22,456 nt of DNA from an uncultured Collinsella sp. (GCA_958415625.1 CATYZI010000035.1:1-22456); one strand, 5' to 3'. Numbered from the stretch's first letter, positions 12,931 to 21,018 are shown. The notes: generated from the sequence alone by a model not told the origin. Numbers and translations: made by a program.

Positions 12931-13911
12931 CTACTCGTCCAGAGCGGAAAGGTCGATACCCAGGGCCTCGGCCATCTCGTCGTTCTTGACGACGACCAGA
13001 TCCTTGCTCGAGAGGTGCACGATAGCCATATCCTCGGGCTTGGCTTCGCCCTTCAGGATCTTAACGGCCATCTCGCCCGCAGCGTGGCCCAGATCCTCAT
13101 AGTTGATGGAGAGGGTGAACAGGCCGCCGGCCATGCACATGCCCTCCTCGCCGGTCACGAAGGGGAGCTTGTTCTCCTTGCAGATCTGGCCGACCTGCGA
13201 AGCGCCCGCGGCGATGGTGTTGTCGGTGGGGGAGTAGAGCGCGTCGACCTTGCCCACGGCGGACTCGACGACGGACTGGATCTCGTTGGAGCTCGAGACG
13301 GTGAAATCGGTGTACTTCAGGCCCAGCTTGTCGAGCTCCTTCTTGGCGGCCTTGATCTGAACGTCGGAGTTGGACTCGGCGGTGCAGTAGAGCAGGCCGA
13401 CCTTTTTAACGTCGGGCAGGACCTTCTGCATCATCTCGAGCTGCTCGGCGACCGGGGTGAGGTCGGAAGCGCCGGTGACGTTGGTGCCGGGCTTGTCGTT
13501 GTCCTGGACCAGGCCGGAGGCGGCGTAGTCGGTGATGGCACAGCCCACGATGGGGATATCGGCCGTGGCGCCGGCGGCAGCCTGCGCGGCGGGCGTGGCG
13601 ATGGCATAAATCAGGTTGACGTTGTCGCCCACAAACTTGTCGGCAATGGACTTACACGTGGACTGGTCGTTCTGGGCGTTCTTCTGGTCGATCTTGACCT
13701 TAAGGCCGCTCTCCTTGATGGCCTTGACAAAGCCATCGTTGGCGGCGTCGAGTGCGGAGTGCTCGGTGAGCTGCAGAACGCCGATGGTGTAGTCGGAACC
13801 AGCGGCAGCAGAGCCGGAACCAGAGTTGCCACCGCATCCGGCAAGCGGGGCGAGCGCGAGCAGGCCGGCGGAGACCAGAAGGCTCCTGCGGCTGATGGTG
13901 ATGTCCTTCAT
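12931..13911 (-). CDS. ABC transporter substrate-binding lipoprotein (TrpX-like)
   Basis: A 326-aa binding lipoprotein of the ABC_sub_bind family (COG2984 type). The N-terminus MKDITISRRSLLVSAG has a twin-arginine-like SRRSLL followed by a hydrophobic stretch and a lipobox LAGC with C26 as lipidation site. A low-complexity G/S/A linker precedes the mature domain, which starts YTIGVLQLTEHSALDAANDG, typical of the family. I chose ATG 13911 with GGGGG seven nt upstream; the frame stays open upstream to 13959 without a better site. It is the first gene of the transporter set. Known relatives bind tryptophan or tyrosine, but ligand residues cannot be judged by eye. Confidence 0.92.
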   Translation of the reverse strand: MKDITISRRSLLVSAGLLALAPLAGCGGNSGSGSAAAGSDYTIGVLQLTEHSALDAANDGFVKAIKESGLKVKIDQKNAQNDQSTCKSIADKFVGDNVNLIYAIATPAAQAAAGATADIPIVGCAITDYAASGLVQDNDKPGTNVTGASDLTPVAEQLEMMQKVLPDVKKVGLLYCTAESNSDVQIKAAKKELDKLGLKYTDFTVSSSNEIQSVVESAVGKVDALYSPTDNTIAAGASQVGQICKENKLPFVTGEEGMCMAGGLFTLSINYEDLGHAAGEMAVKILKGEAKPEDMAIVHLSSKDLVVVKNDEMAEALGIDLSALDE

Positions 13912-13946
13912 ATCATTACCCCCAGTATAAAAATGGCTGGAAACAC

Positions 13947-13965
13947 TGCACTGGGACAAAGTGCA
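13947..13965. promoter_or_regulatory. Dyad in the lipoprotein gene leader
   Basis: TGCACT (13947-13952) and AGTGCA (13960-13965) are perfect inverses around GGGACAA. It lies just downstream of the candidate -10 and could be an operator or a leader hairpin. Confidence 0.4.
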
Positions 13966-13971
13966 AGTGGA

Positions 13972-14002
13972 ACTATAGTAGCGCTGATGTCCATTTTTAC
14001 AA
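13972..14002 (-). promoter_or_regulatory. Candidate promoter of the TrpXYZ-like set
   Basis: Minus-strand TATAGT (13972-13977) is a good -10. TTGTAA (13997-14002) is a possible -35 at a long 19-nt spacing. An alternative -10, TATACT at 13924-13929, lies closer to the gene but has no good -35. Confidence 0.35.
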
Positions 14003-14071
14003 CAGCCTGGCGGGTTTTTTAATACAGAACCGGATGGGCGGTACGGGTAGTCGAATGGACGGCGGAGGGTC

Positions 14072-14857
14072 TTATGCGGCGGAGGAGGCGTCGTCCTCGT
14101 CCAGGGCGGCGAAGAGCTTCTTGCCGTCGAGGAGACGTGTGGTGACGTTTCTCATGCGGCCGATCTCAACGGTGCGCAGCGTGTCGTCGGCGCCTCGCGC
14201 GTCATAGACCGTTCCCAGCAAATACGAGATGCCGTCTCGTTGCTTGATGGCAAAGGGCCGGAGTGTCATCCGTGCCACTTCGACCTCTCCGCGTGCCGTG
14301 ACACTCGAAATATCAAAACTCACTGTGGTTCCGTGGTCGATGGCCTGCTCGATGAGCTCGCAGGCATCGATACGCTTGACGGGCGTGCGTGTGGCCTTGG
14401 TGGATTTGCCGCCTGCGCTTGGAGCAGGCTCGGGTGCATCGAGGTAGCCGCGAACGTCGGCACTCGCCATGGCGACCAGGTGCTGCGCCATGCTTTTTCG
14501 AATGGCGATGGGCGTAGAGCGGTTGCGCATGACCATGCCGTGGAGTCGGATGATCTCTTCGTCGGTGAGCGGACGGGTCAAGAGCCGATACCCCACGCCG
14601 CGCTTGTACTCAATTTCGTATCCGGCATGGCGAAGTGCGGAGATAGCGGTGTAGATGCTGCGCCGCGCCGCCGAGATGGGCATGCGGGCGGGGTCGTCGG
14701 GATGGGCGAGGCGCCGGATCAACTCATCGGAAAGCATGGCCTTGTCCTCACCGGTGTTTTCGCTTAATAGTTGCAGGATGCGAACGGCGCGATAGGCTGC
14801 CATCGAGGCGGCGCCCCTCGTCGTGGTCTCGTAAGTTTCAACAGCGGTTTCGGTCAT
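14072..14857 (-). CDS. WYL-domain transcriptional regulator
   Basis: A 261-aa DNA-binding regulator. Residues about 17-95 form an N-terminal helix-turn-helix region ending in HAGYEIEYKRGVGYRLL, the wing typical of WYL-family regulators. After a proline/serine-rich linker (about 140-155), residues about 165-245 form the WYL-type sensor domain, including RPFAIKQRDGISYLLGTV. The strict W-Y-L triad reads S-Y-L here. I chose the ATG at 14857, about 10 nt after AAAGGA; the GTG at 14866 touches that site. WYL proteins often respond to nucleic acids or nucleotides, but the target is unknown. It stands alone between asnS and the transporter genes. An unusual repeat arrangement lies upstream. Confidence 0.85.
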   Translation of the reverse strand: MTETAVETYETTTRGAASMAAYRAVRILQLLSENTGEDKAMLSDELIRRLAHPDDPARMPISAARRSIYTAISALRHAGYEIEYKRGVGYRLLTRPLTDEEIIRLHGMVMRNRSTPIAIRKSMAQHLVAMASADVRGYLDAPEPAPSAGGKSTKATRTPVKRIDACELIEQAIDHGTTVSFDISSVTARGEVEVARMTLRPFAIKQRDGISYLLGTVYDARGADDTLRTVEIGRMRNVTTRLLDGKKLFAALDEDDASSAA

Positions 14858-14974
14858 GGCGCCCACGTCCTTTCCGTTTTGGGTGGCGACGGTATGGAGC
14901 CTAGGACGCGGGGCTTTCCCGGGGGTGCAGGACGCCCTGGGCGGTCGGTAGCCGTCGGCAAGCGGCGGGTCGAG

Positions 14975-15037
14975 TTTTCAACAGCTCTGCCCAACTGACC
15001 AAAAACTTGCCAAAAGCTTGACGGATGCTGTTGAAAA
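14975..15037. promoter_or_regulatory. Nested inverted and tandem repeats upstream of the WYL regulator
   Basis: TTTTCAACAGC (14975-14985) and its perfect inverse GCTGTTGAAAA (15027-15037) flank two tandem 11-bp units CCAAAAACTTG (14999-15009) and CCAAAAGCTTG (15010-15020). The symmetric layout about 120-180 nt upstream of the start codon suggests an operator array. Confidence 0.5.
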
Positions 15038-15066
15038 AAGCGCCCCTCGGCTTGCCGAGAGGCGCT
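15034..15066 (-). terminator. Rho-independent terminator of asnS
   Basis: AGCGCCCCTCGGC (15039-15051) and GCCGAGAGGCGCT (15054-15066) form a 13-bp stem with one A-C mismatch or wobble and a TT loop. On the minus strand it is followed by TTTTT. It lies about 40 nt after the asnS stop codon. Confidence 0.9.
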
Positions 15067-15106
15067 GGCGTGATGCGCTGGAACGCGTTTGGTGGCGCTG
15101 TGGCGA

Positions 15107-16510
15107 TTAGAAGTCGGCGTTGCCCACGGTGCGCGGGTGCGGCAGGACGTCGCGGATGTTGCCCACGCCGGTCAGATACATGACCAAGCGCTCGAAGCCC
15201 AGACCGTAGCCGGCGTGCTTGCAGGAACCGTAGCGGCGCAGGTCAAGGTAGTACTTGTACTGCTCGGGATTCATGCCTAGGTCCTTGATGCGGGCCTCGA
15301 GCAGATCCAGGCGCTCCTCGCGCTGGGAGCCGCCGATAATCTCGCCGATACCGGGAACCAGGCAGTCGGCGGCGGCGACGGTCTTGCCGTCCTCGTTCAT
15401 GCGCATGTAGAACGCCTTGATCTCGGCCGGGTAGTCGGTTACGAAGGTCGGGCGCTTAAAGTGCTCCTCGGTCAGGAAGCGCTCGTGCTCGGTCTGCAGG
15501 TCGATGCCCCAGCTGACGGGGTAATCAAACTGGTGGCCAGCAGCGACTGCCTGCTCCAGGATCTCGACGGCCTCGGTGTAGGTGACGCGGGCAAAGTCGG
15601 AGTTTGCCACGTGGTCCAGGCGCTCGATCAGGCCCTTGTCCACAAACTTGTTGAGCATGTTGAGCTCGTCGGGGCAGGTGGCCATAACGTCCTTAAGGAC
15701 GTACTTGAGCATGGCCTCGGCGTTATCCATGTAGTCGTTAAGGTCGGCAAAGGCCATCTCGGGCTCGATCATCCAAAACTCGGCGGCGTGGCGCGTGGTG
15801 TTGGAGTTTTCGGCGCGGAAGGTGGGGCCAAAGGTGTACACGTCGCCAAAGGCCATGGCGAAGTTCTCGGCGTTGAGCTGGCCGGATACGGTAAGGCTCG
15901 CGTGCTTGCCAAAGAAGTCCTGGCTCCAGTCGACCTCGCCGGACTCGGTGAGGGGCGGATTTTTGGGGTCGAGCGTGGTTACGCGGAACATTTCGCCGGC
16001 GCCCTCGCAGTCACTCGTGGTGATGATGGGGGTGTTGACGTAGACAAAGCCCTGCTCCTGGAAGAAGCGGTGGATGGCGGCAGCCGCGACAGAACGGATG
16101 CGGAACACGGCGCGGAACAGGTTGGTGCGCGGGCGCAGGTGCTGTTGGGTGCGCAGGAACTCGACGGTTGCGCGCTTCTTCTGCAGCGGGTAATCCGGGG
16201 CGCTGACGCCCTCGACCTCAATGGAGGTGGCAGAAAGCTCGAAAGGCTGGGGCGCATCGGGGGTCAGCTTGACGGTGCCGGTGCAAATGAGTGCGGCCGA
16301 GACGTTTTGATGGGCGATCTCGTCGTAGTTGTCGAGTGCCTCGCGGTTCATGACGACCTGCAAGTCTCGAAAGCAGCTGCCGTCGTTGAGCGTGACAAAG
16401 CCAAAGTTCTTCATGTCGCGGACGGACTTGACCCAGCCGGCGACGGTGACGGTCTGGCCGCCGAGCGACTCGGCATCGGCATAGAGCTGCGCGATTTTGG
16501 TGCGGTTCAC
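15107..16510 (-). CDS. asnS: Asparaginyl-tRNA synthetase
   Basis: AsnRS, a class IIb synthetase, charges tRNA-Asn with asparagine. The protein is 467 aa, matching the usual length. The N-terminal OB-fold anticodon-binding domain (VTVAGWVKSVRDMKNFGFV) is followed by the class II core: motif 2 FRAENSNTTRHAAEFWMIEPE and motif 3 GYGLGFERLVMYLTG. I start at GTG 16510, preceded by GGGAGGA (16514-16520). An in-frame ATG at 16549 and the long upstream extension lack a ribosome binding site and look unlike the family. Presence of AsnRS suggests direct charging of Asn-tRNA, though the amidotransferase route may coexist. An extended -10 lies upstream and a terminator downstream, so it is a single-gene unit. 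Confidence 0.97.
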   Translation of the reverse strand: MNRTKIAQLYADAESLGGQTVTVAGWVKSVRDMKNFGFVTLNDGSCFRDLQVVMNREALDNYDEIAHQNVSAALICTGTVKLTPDAPQPFELSATSIEVEGVSAPDYPLQKKRATVEFLRTQQHLRPRTNLFRAVFRIRSVAAAAIHRFFQEQGFVYVNTPIITTSDCEGAGEMFRVTTLDPKNPPLTESGEVDWSQDFFGKHASLTVSGQLNAENFAMAFGDVYTFGPTFRAENSNTTRHAAEFWMIEPEMAFADLNDYMDNAEAMLKYVLKDVMATCPDELNMLNKFVDKGLIERLDHVANSDFARVTYTEAVEILEQAVAAGHQFDYPVSWGIDLQTEHERFLTEEHFKRPTFVTDYPAEIKAFYMRMNEDGKTVAAADCLVPGIGEIIGGSQREERLDLLEARIKDLGMNPEQYKYYLDLRRYGSCKHAGYGLGFERLVMYLTGVGNIRDVLPHPRTVGNADF

Positions 16511-16556
16511 GTATCCTCCCATAACGGTTGAATGATAGTTATCCATACAGTTCGAT

Positions 16557-16565
16557 ATTCTAGCA
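16557..16565 (-). promoter_or_regulatory. Extended -10 promoter of asnS
   Basis: The minus strand reads TGCTAGAAT (16565 to 16557), an extended -10 with 5/6 match to TATAAT. The region where a -35 is expected (ATAGCC) is poor, as is usual for extended -10 promoters. The start of transcription would be near 16550, about 40 nt before the GTG. Confidence 0.55.
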
Positions 16566-16619
16566 GCTCGGCTCATTTGGGCTATACAGATAAGGCATTG
16601 GCGGGATGGTTTTTCAAAC

Positions 16620-16654
16620 GAAAAGCGCCCGCGGCCAAATGGTCGCGGGCGCTT
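16620..16654 (-). terminator. Terminator of the EIIA gene
   Basis: AAGCGCCCGCG (16623-16633) and CGCGGGCGCTT (16644-16654) form a perfect 11-bp GC-rich stem, extended by a few wobble pairs. On the minus strand TTCGTTTG follows. It sits 38 nt after the gene's stop codon. Confidence 0.88.
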
Positions 16655-16691
16655 GACGAGGTGCCTTTTGGCTGTGTGGCGCGGGGCCTGG

Positions 16692-17255
16692 CTACTTGGT
16701 CTTGGCAACCAGCAGCGGATCGCCAAGCTTGACGAGCGGGTTGCCGCCGATAAGCGTGCCAGACTCGCCGACGTGGTCGATGCTCTTGAGGCGGTCGAGC
16801 TCAGAGATGATGACGGTCACGATGTCCTCGTGACCGGCGGCCTTGATAGCGTCGCGGTCGAAGCTGATGAGCGGCTGGCCTGCCTTGACCGTGTCGCCCA
16901 TCTCGACAAAGCGGGCAAAACCCTTGCCGTTCATTTCCACGGTGCCCAGGCCGACGTGGATGAACACGCGCAGGCCGTCCTCGGTAATCATGCCGATGGA
17001 GTGGTTGGTGACGGTGGTGGCGCCGATACGGCCGTTGGCGGGGGCGTAAATGGTGCCGGTAATGGGCTCGATGCCGTAACCCTGGCCGAGCATGCCCGAG
17101 GCGATGGTCTCGTCGGGAACCTCACTCAGATTGACGAGCACGCCGTTGACGGGAGCGTAGATGACGCCTTCGCGGGTGGCGAAGCTTGCTGCGGGCGGAA
17201 CGGACGCCTCGCCGGTCGAGGTGAAGGTGGACTTAAGCGAATCGAGCAGACCCAT
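16692..17255 (-). CDS. crr: PTS glucose-type EIIA protein
   Basis: EIIA-Glc passes phosphate from HPr to a sugar-specific EIIB. The 187-aa protein has the family's two histidines, H85 in TNHSIGM and H100 in VFIHVGLGTVEMNGKGF, 15 residues apart as in known EIIA-Glc. H100 is the expected phosphorylation site. The fold segments YAPVNGVLVNLSEVPDE and the repeat IYAPANG are also typical. The first 27 residues are an extra, probably flexible lead. The start ATG 17255 has GGAGG five nt upstream. It is encoded alone, without EIIB or EIIC, so it likely serves several permeases or regulation. A palindrome resembling a LacI-family operator overlaps its promoter. Confidence 0.9.
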   Translation of the reverse strand: MGLLDSLKSTFTSTGEASVPPAASFATREGVIYAPVNGVLVNLSEVPDETIASGMLGQGYGIEPITGTIYAPANGRIGATTVTNHSIGMITEDGLRVFIHVGLGTVEMNGKGFARFVEMGDTVKAGQPLISFDRDAIKAAGHEDIVTVIISELDRLKSIDHVGESGTLIGGNPLVKLGDPLLVAKTK

Positions 17256-17302
17256 AGTTGCCTCCAACTTAAATAGGCGCATATCGCGCGTTTGGTTTGC
17301 CG

Positions 17303-17336
17303 GAAACGTTTCATATCTGTTTCGCGGCTTGGTCAA
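17303..17336 (-). promoter_or_regulatory. Candidate promoter and LacI-like operator of the EIIA gene
   Basis: On the minus strand TTGACC (17331-17336) is a -35 candidate and TATGAA (about 17310-17315) a -10 at a short spacing of 15. The perfect palindrome GAAACGTTTC (17303-17312), centred on ACGT like LacI/PurR/CcpA-family operators, overlaps the -10. Carbon-dependent repression is an inference. Confidence 0.4.
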
Positions 17337-17499
17337 CACCCCCTATTCTACGCTGCTCAGCGATACCTCTGAGCTGGGATTATGTGATATATCAGTTGAA
17401 GGGAAACTTATTGCTGGCGTGTTTCTGCGTCACGGGTTCAAGTGGGGTACGCTTGAAGGCGAAAAACAAGGGCGCTTAATTTGCGCGAAGGGAGCACAT

Positions 17500-18402
17500 A
17501 TGATTGTCGAGAACCATGCACTGTGGGGCGAGGAGCCGACCGAGGAATATCCGGCGACGTTTACGTATTTGGGTGCCGAGCCGCTGCCTGATAAACCGAA
17601 TGGCCGCCGCCCTGCCGTGATTATCTGCGGCGGAGGTGCGTTTACGCATATCGCTCCGCATGAGCAGGATCCCGTGGCGTTTGCGTTTTTGGATCACGGT
17701 TACCAGGCCTTTGTGCTCAACTATGTCACGAGTTCTACGGGTGACGTGAGCTTTCCGCACCCCCAGGCAGATCTCGCCAAGATGGTCGCCACGGTGCGTG
17801 CGAATGCCGACGAGTGGCATGTCGATCCCAAGCGCGTGTGCGTCGTGGGCTTTTCTGCTGGCGGCATGATTTGCGCCTCGCTGGCAACACAGTGGAAGAC
17901 CGGCCCCTTTGCGGCACTTGCCGGGGCGCGTCCGGACGACATTCGTCCCGATGCCGTGGTGCTGGGCTATCCATTGCTCGACTTTGCCTATGTGCGCGAC
18001 ATGCAGACGCGCGATCCGCGCATTGACTTGCGTGTGCCCAAGACGGGCGGCAAGACGGGGCGCGATCTGCTCAACGACTACCTGTCGATGGTGACGGGTG
18101 GCGAGGCAACTGACGAGCATTTGGCCGATATCTGCCCCACCACGCATGTTTCGCGTCAGATGCCGCCGACCTTTGTGTGGGGCGTGTCCGACGACAAGAC
18201 GGCGCCGATCGCGCAGGTCTATCCGTTTGCGCAGCGCATGGCCGAGGAGGGCGTCGCTTGCGAGATGCACGTCTTTGACCAAGGTGGTCACGGGCTTTCG
18301 CTCGGCAACGCCAACACCGCGGTCGATAACGAGGACAAACAGGTGGCAGTCCGCCCTTGGATCCGCCTGGCTTTCCGCTTCCTGGAGCGCCACGGGTTTT
18401 AG
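17500..18402 (+). CDS. Alpha/beta-hydrolase esterase (acetyl-xylan esterase-like)
   Basis: A 300-aa serine hydrolase of the esterase/lipase class that includes xylan and feruloyl-type esterases. The oxyanion-hole motif reads CGGGAF (43-48). The nucleophile elbow is GFSAGG (117-122) with S119. The acid is D231 or D232 in SDDKTAP, and the base is H264 in GGHGLSL. No signal peptide, so it acts inside the cell, probably deacetylating imported oligosaccharides. I start at the ATG at 17500 behind AAGGGAG (17488-17494); the frame is open back to 17161, but that part overlaps the EIIA gene on the other strand. It is divergent from the EIIA gene. A hairpin begins at its stop codon. Confidence 0.88.
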   Translation: MIVENHALWGEEPTEEYPATFTYLGAEPLPDKPNGRRPAVIICGGGAFTHIAPHEQDPVAFAFLDHGYQAFVLNYVTSSTGDVSFPHPQADLAKMVATVRANADEWHVDPKRVCVVGFSAGGMICASLATQWKTGPFAALAGARPDDIRPDAVVLGYPLLDFAYVRDMQTRDPRIDLRVPKTGGKTGRDLLNDYLSMVTGGEATDEHLADICPTTHVSRQMPPTFVWGVSDDKTAPIAQVYPFAQRMAEEGVACEMHVFDQGGHGLSLGNANTAVDNEDKQVAVRPWIRLAFRFLERHGF

Positions 18403-18429
18403 TTACGGCGTTTTACCAAACGCCGTAAC
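18402..18429 (+). terminator. Hairpin at the esterase stop codon
   Basis: GTTACGGCGTTT (18402-18413) and AAACGCCGTAAC (18418-18429) form a perfect 12-bp stem with a TACC loop, starting at the last base of the stop codon. No T-run follows, so it may be a weak terminator or a palindromic repeat of another type. Confidence 0.5.
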
Positions 18430-18538
18430 CACTTGCCGCTCTGGCGGGCTTTTGCTGTCGGTTCCAAGACATCGGCATCGTCCTAGCTCTCAAGGGCTTG
18501 GCGCAAAGTAATCCGTCCCCCTTGCACCAATCTGTTGA

Positions 18539-18568
18539 TTGAACGTCGTTGCGTGTTCGCGCTATGAT
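18539..18568 (+). promoter_or_regulatory. Promoter of the feoAB gene
   Basis: TTGAAC (18539-18544), an 18-nt spacer and TATGAT (18563-18568) form a good promoter. Transcription would start near 18575, just before the tandem repeat at 18583-18616. Confidence 0.65.
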
Positions 18569-18582
18569 GCATGGTTACAATT

Positions 18583-18616
18583 GGTTAGCCATGGCAAACG
18601 GTTAGCCAAGGTAAAC
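18583..18616 (+). promoter_or_regulatory. Tandem 17-bp operator-like repeats before feoAB
   Basis: GGTTAGCCATGGCAAAC (18583-18599) and GGTTAGCCAAGGTAAAC (18600-18616) are adjacent and match at 15 of 17 positions. Each is an imperfect dyad. GGTTAG is also the half-site core of DtxR/IdeR-type iron boxes. Placement at the transcription start fits iron-dependent repression; the regulator is inferred. Confidence 0.6.
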
Positions 18617-18657
18617 AAAATGCAACGCCCTGTGGGCGCCGGGGGAGGAACACGGAC

Positions 18658-21018
18658 GTGAAGCTCGATACACTCGAGATCGGAAAGGACGCCGTTGTCG
18701 CATCGGTGGCATCGGACGATCAGGCACTCCGACAGCATATTTTGGACATGGGTCTAACGCCGGGCACCGAAGTCACCATGATGAAGTACGCCCCCATGGG
18801 CGACCCGCTCGAGATTCGCCTGCGCGGCTATGAGCTGACGCTACGTAAGGACGATGCCGCCCGCATTGAGCTCGAGGGCATTCACGATACCGACATGGGT
18901 CCGCGCGCTAACGCTGCAATCGGCACGACGGAGCATCCGGCACTCGGCGAGGGGACGTATTCGCCCCGTGCGGCAAAGACGGCCGTGCCCGAGGGCGCGC
19001 CGCTGCACTTTGCCCTCGCCGGCAACCAAAACTGCGGCAAGACCACGTTATTCAACCAGTTGACGGGCTCCAACCAGCATGTCGGTAACTTTCCCGGCGT
19101 GACGGTCGACCGCAAGGACGGCACTATCCGTAACCACCCCGAGGCGAGCGTTACCGACTTGCCCGGTATTTACTCGTTGTCGCCGTACACGGGCGAAGAG
19201 GTCGTGAGCCGTCAGTTCATCTTGGACGAAAACCCCGACGCCATCATCGATATCATCGACGCCACCAACATCGAGCGTAACCTGTACCTGACGCTGCAGC
19301 TCATGGAGCTCGACCGCCCCATGGTCATCGCGCTCAACATGATGGACGAGGTGACTGCCAATGGCGGCGCCGTAGACGTCAACCTGCTCGAGAGCCTGCT
19401 GGGCGTGCCTGTTGTTCCCATTAGCGCTGCCCGCAACGAGGGTATTGGCGAGTTGGTGGATCATGCCTTGCACGTGGCGCGGTTCCGCGAGCGCCCCGGT
19501 CGCCTGGACTTCTGCGCGCCCGATGGCCCAGACGGCGGCGCGCTGCATCGCTGCATTCACGGCATCGCCAACCTTATCGAGGACCATGCCGCGACGGCGC
19601 ATATCCCGGTGCGTTTTGCGGCGACCAAGCTGGTTGAGGGCGACGAGCTGGTGACCGAGGCGCTTCATCTGGACCGTAACGAACTTGACGCCATCGAGCA
19701 CATCATTACCCAGATGGAGGGTGAGGCCGGTACCGACCGTCTGTCTGCACTGGCTGACATGCGCTTCGGTTTTATCGGCGACGTGTGTGGGCGCTGCGTT
19801 GTCAAGCCGCACGAGAGCCGCGAGCACGTGCGTTCCGTCAAGATCGACCGCATCCTGACGGGTCGCTACACGGCCATTCCGGCGTTCCTGGTGATCATGG
19901 GTCTCGTCTTTTGGCTGACGTTTGGCGTGATCGGCGCGGCGTTGCAGGGACTTATGGAGGACGGCATCGCTGCCATCATCGCCTCGGCCGATGCGGGTCT
20001 CAAGGCGTTCGGCACCAACGACGTAGTGCGCTCGCTGGCTGTCGACGGCGTGCTTACGGGCGTGGGCAGCGTGCTGACCTTCCTGCCGATTATCGTCGTG
20101 CTCTTCTTGTTCCTCTCCATTCTGGAAGACTCCGGATACATGGCGCGCGTTGCCTTTGTCATGGATAAGGTGCTGCGTCGCTTTGGCCTGTCGGGCCGCA
20201 GCTTCGTGCCCATGCTCGTCGGTTTTGGCTGCACCGTGCCGGCTATCATGTCGACCCGTACGCTCCCATCCGAGCACGACCGCAAGATGACGGTCATGCT
20301 CACGCCGTTTATGAGCTGTTCGGCCAAGTTGCCGGTCTACGGTCTGCTGTGCGGAGCATTCTTCCCGCAGGCGACAGTTCCCGCCATGGTTTCGCTCTAT
20401 CTGATTGGTATCGTGGTCGGCTGCATTGCTGCCCTGGTGCTCAACCGCACGGCATTTAAGGGCGACCCGGTGCCGTTTATCATGGAGCTTCCCAATTACC
20501 GCCTGCCGAGCGTCAAGACGACGGTGATGCTGGCATGGGATAAGGCCAAAGACTTTATTACCAAGGCCTTTACCATTATCTTTGCCGCTACCGTGGTCAT
20601 CTGGTTCCTTCAGACGTTCGACATTCGCTTTAATGTGGTCGCCGATCAGTCGCAGAGTCTACTTGCCGGTCTGGGTAGCATTATCGCGCCGGCGCTGGCA
20701 CCGCTTGGGTTTGGCGACTGGCGTGCATCCACGGCGCTCGTCACCGGACTTATCGCCAAGGAGAGCGTCATCTCGACCCTCACGGTGCTTTTGGGTGCAA
20801 CGTCACCCGCGGCACTGTCGACCATGTTTTCGCCGTTTACTGCCTATGTGTTTTTGGTCTTTACGCTGCTGTACCCGCCCTGTGTGGCGGCTATCGGCGC
20901 CGTTAAGAGCGAGCTGGGCGCGCGTTATGCCGTTGCCGTGTTCGCGTTTCAAGTGACGGTCGCCTGGATCGTGGCATTTGTCGTGCATTCGGCGGGTATA
21001 TTGCTGGGGTTGGCTTAA
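18658..21018 (+). CDS. feoB: Fused FeoA-FeoB ferrous iron transporter
   Basis: FeoB imports Fe(II) across the cytoplasmic membrane. This 786-aa protein starts with an SH3-like FeoA domain (about 1-75; MGLTPGTEVTMMKYAPMGDP) fused through a linker to FeoB. The G domain has GNQNCGKT (122-129), T149 in GNFPGVTV, DLPG (167-170), NMMD (227-230) and ISAA (255-258). The membrane part from about 400 contains the two Gate motifs, including GFGCTVPAIMSTR and MTPFMSCSAKLPVY-like segments, and ends without a FeoC-like domain. I start at GTG 18658, about nine nt after GGGGGAGGAA. It forms its own unit, between the promoter at 18539 and the terminator at 21059. Confidence 0.96.
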   Translation: MKLDTLEIGKDAVVASVASDDQALRQHILDMGLTPGTEVTMMKYAPMGDPLEIRLRGYELTLRKDDAARIELEGIHDTDMGPRANAAIGTTEHPALGEGTYSPRAAKTAVPEGAPLHFALAGNQNCGKTTLFNQLTGSNQHVGNFPGVTVDRKDGTIRNHPEASVTDLPGIYSLSPYTGEEVVSRQFILDENPDAIIDIIDATNIERNLYLTLQLMELDRPMVIALNMMDEVTANGGAVDVNLLESLLGVPVVPISAARNEGIGELVDHALHVARFRERPGRLDFCAPDGPDGGALHRCIHGIANLIEDHAATAHIPVRFAATKLVEGDELVTEALHLDRNELDAIEHIITQMEGEAGTDRLSALADMRFGFIGDVCGRCVVKPHESREHVRSVKIDRILTGRYTAIPAFLVIMGLVFWLTFGVIGAALQGLMEDGIAAIIASADAGLKAFGTNDVVRSLAVDGVLTGVGSVLTFLPIIVVLFLFLSILEDSGYMARVAFVMDKVLRRFGLSGRSFVPMLVGFGCTVPAIMSTRTLPSEHDRKMTVMLTPFMSCSAKLPVYGLLCGAFFPQATVPAMVSLYLIGIVVGCIAALVLNRTAFKGDPVPFIMELPNYRLPSVKTTVMLAWDKAKDFITKAFTIIFAATVVIWFLQTFDIRFNVVADQSQSLLAGLGSIIAPALAPLGFGDWRASTALVTGLIAKESVISTLTVLLGATSPAALSTMFSPFTAYVFLVFTLLYPPCVAAIGAVKSELGARYAVAVFAFQVTVAWIVAFVVHSAGILLGLA

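Noticed and set aside
12805..14022. A 405-codon plus-strand frame over the lipoprotein gene
   Set aside because: Antisense to a clear lipoprotein gene and running through its promoter; composition is typical of a shadow frame.
16511..16726. A 72-residue N-terminal extension of asnS
   Set aside because: It crosses the extended -10 and has no ribosome binding site; GTG 16510 with GGGAGGA gives the normal family length.
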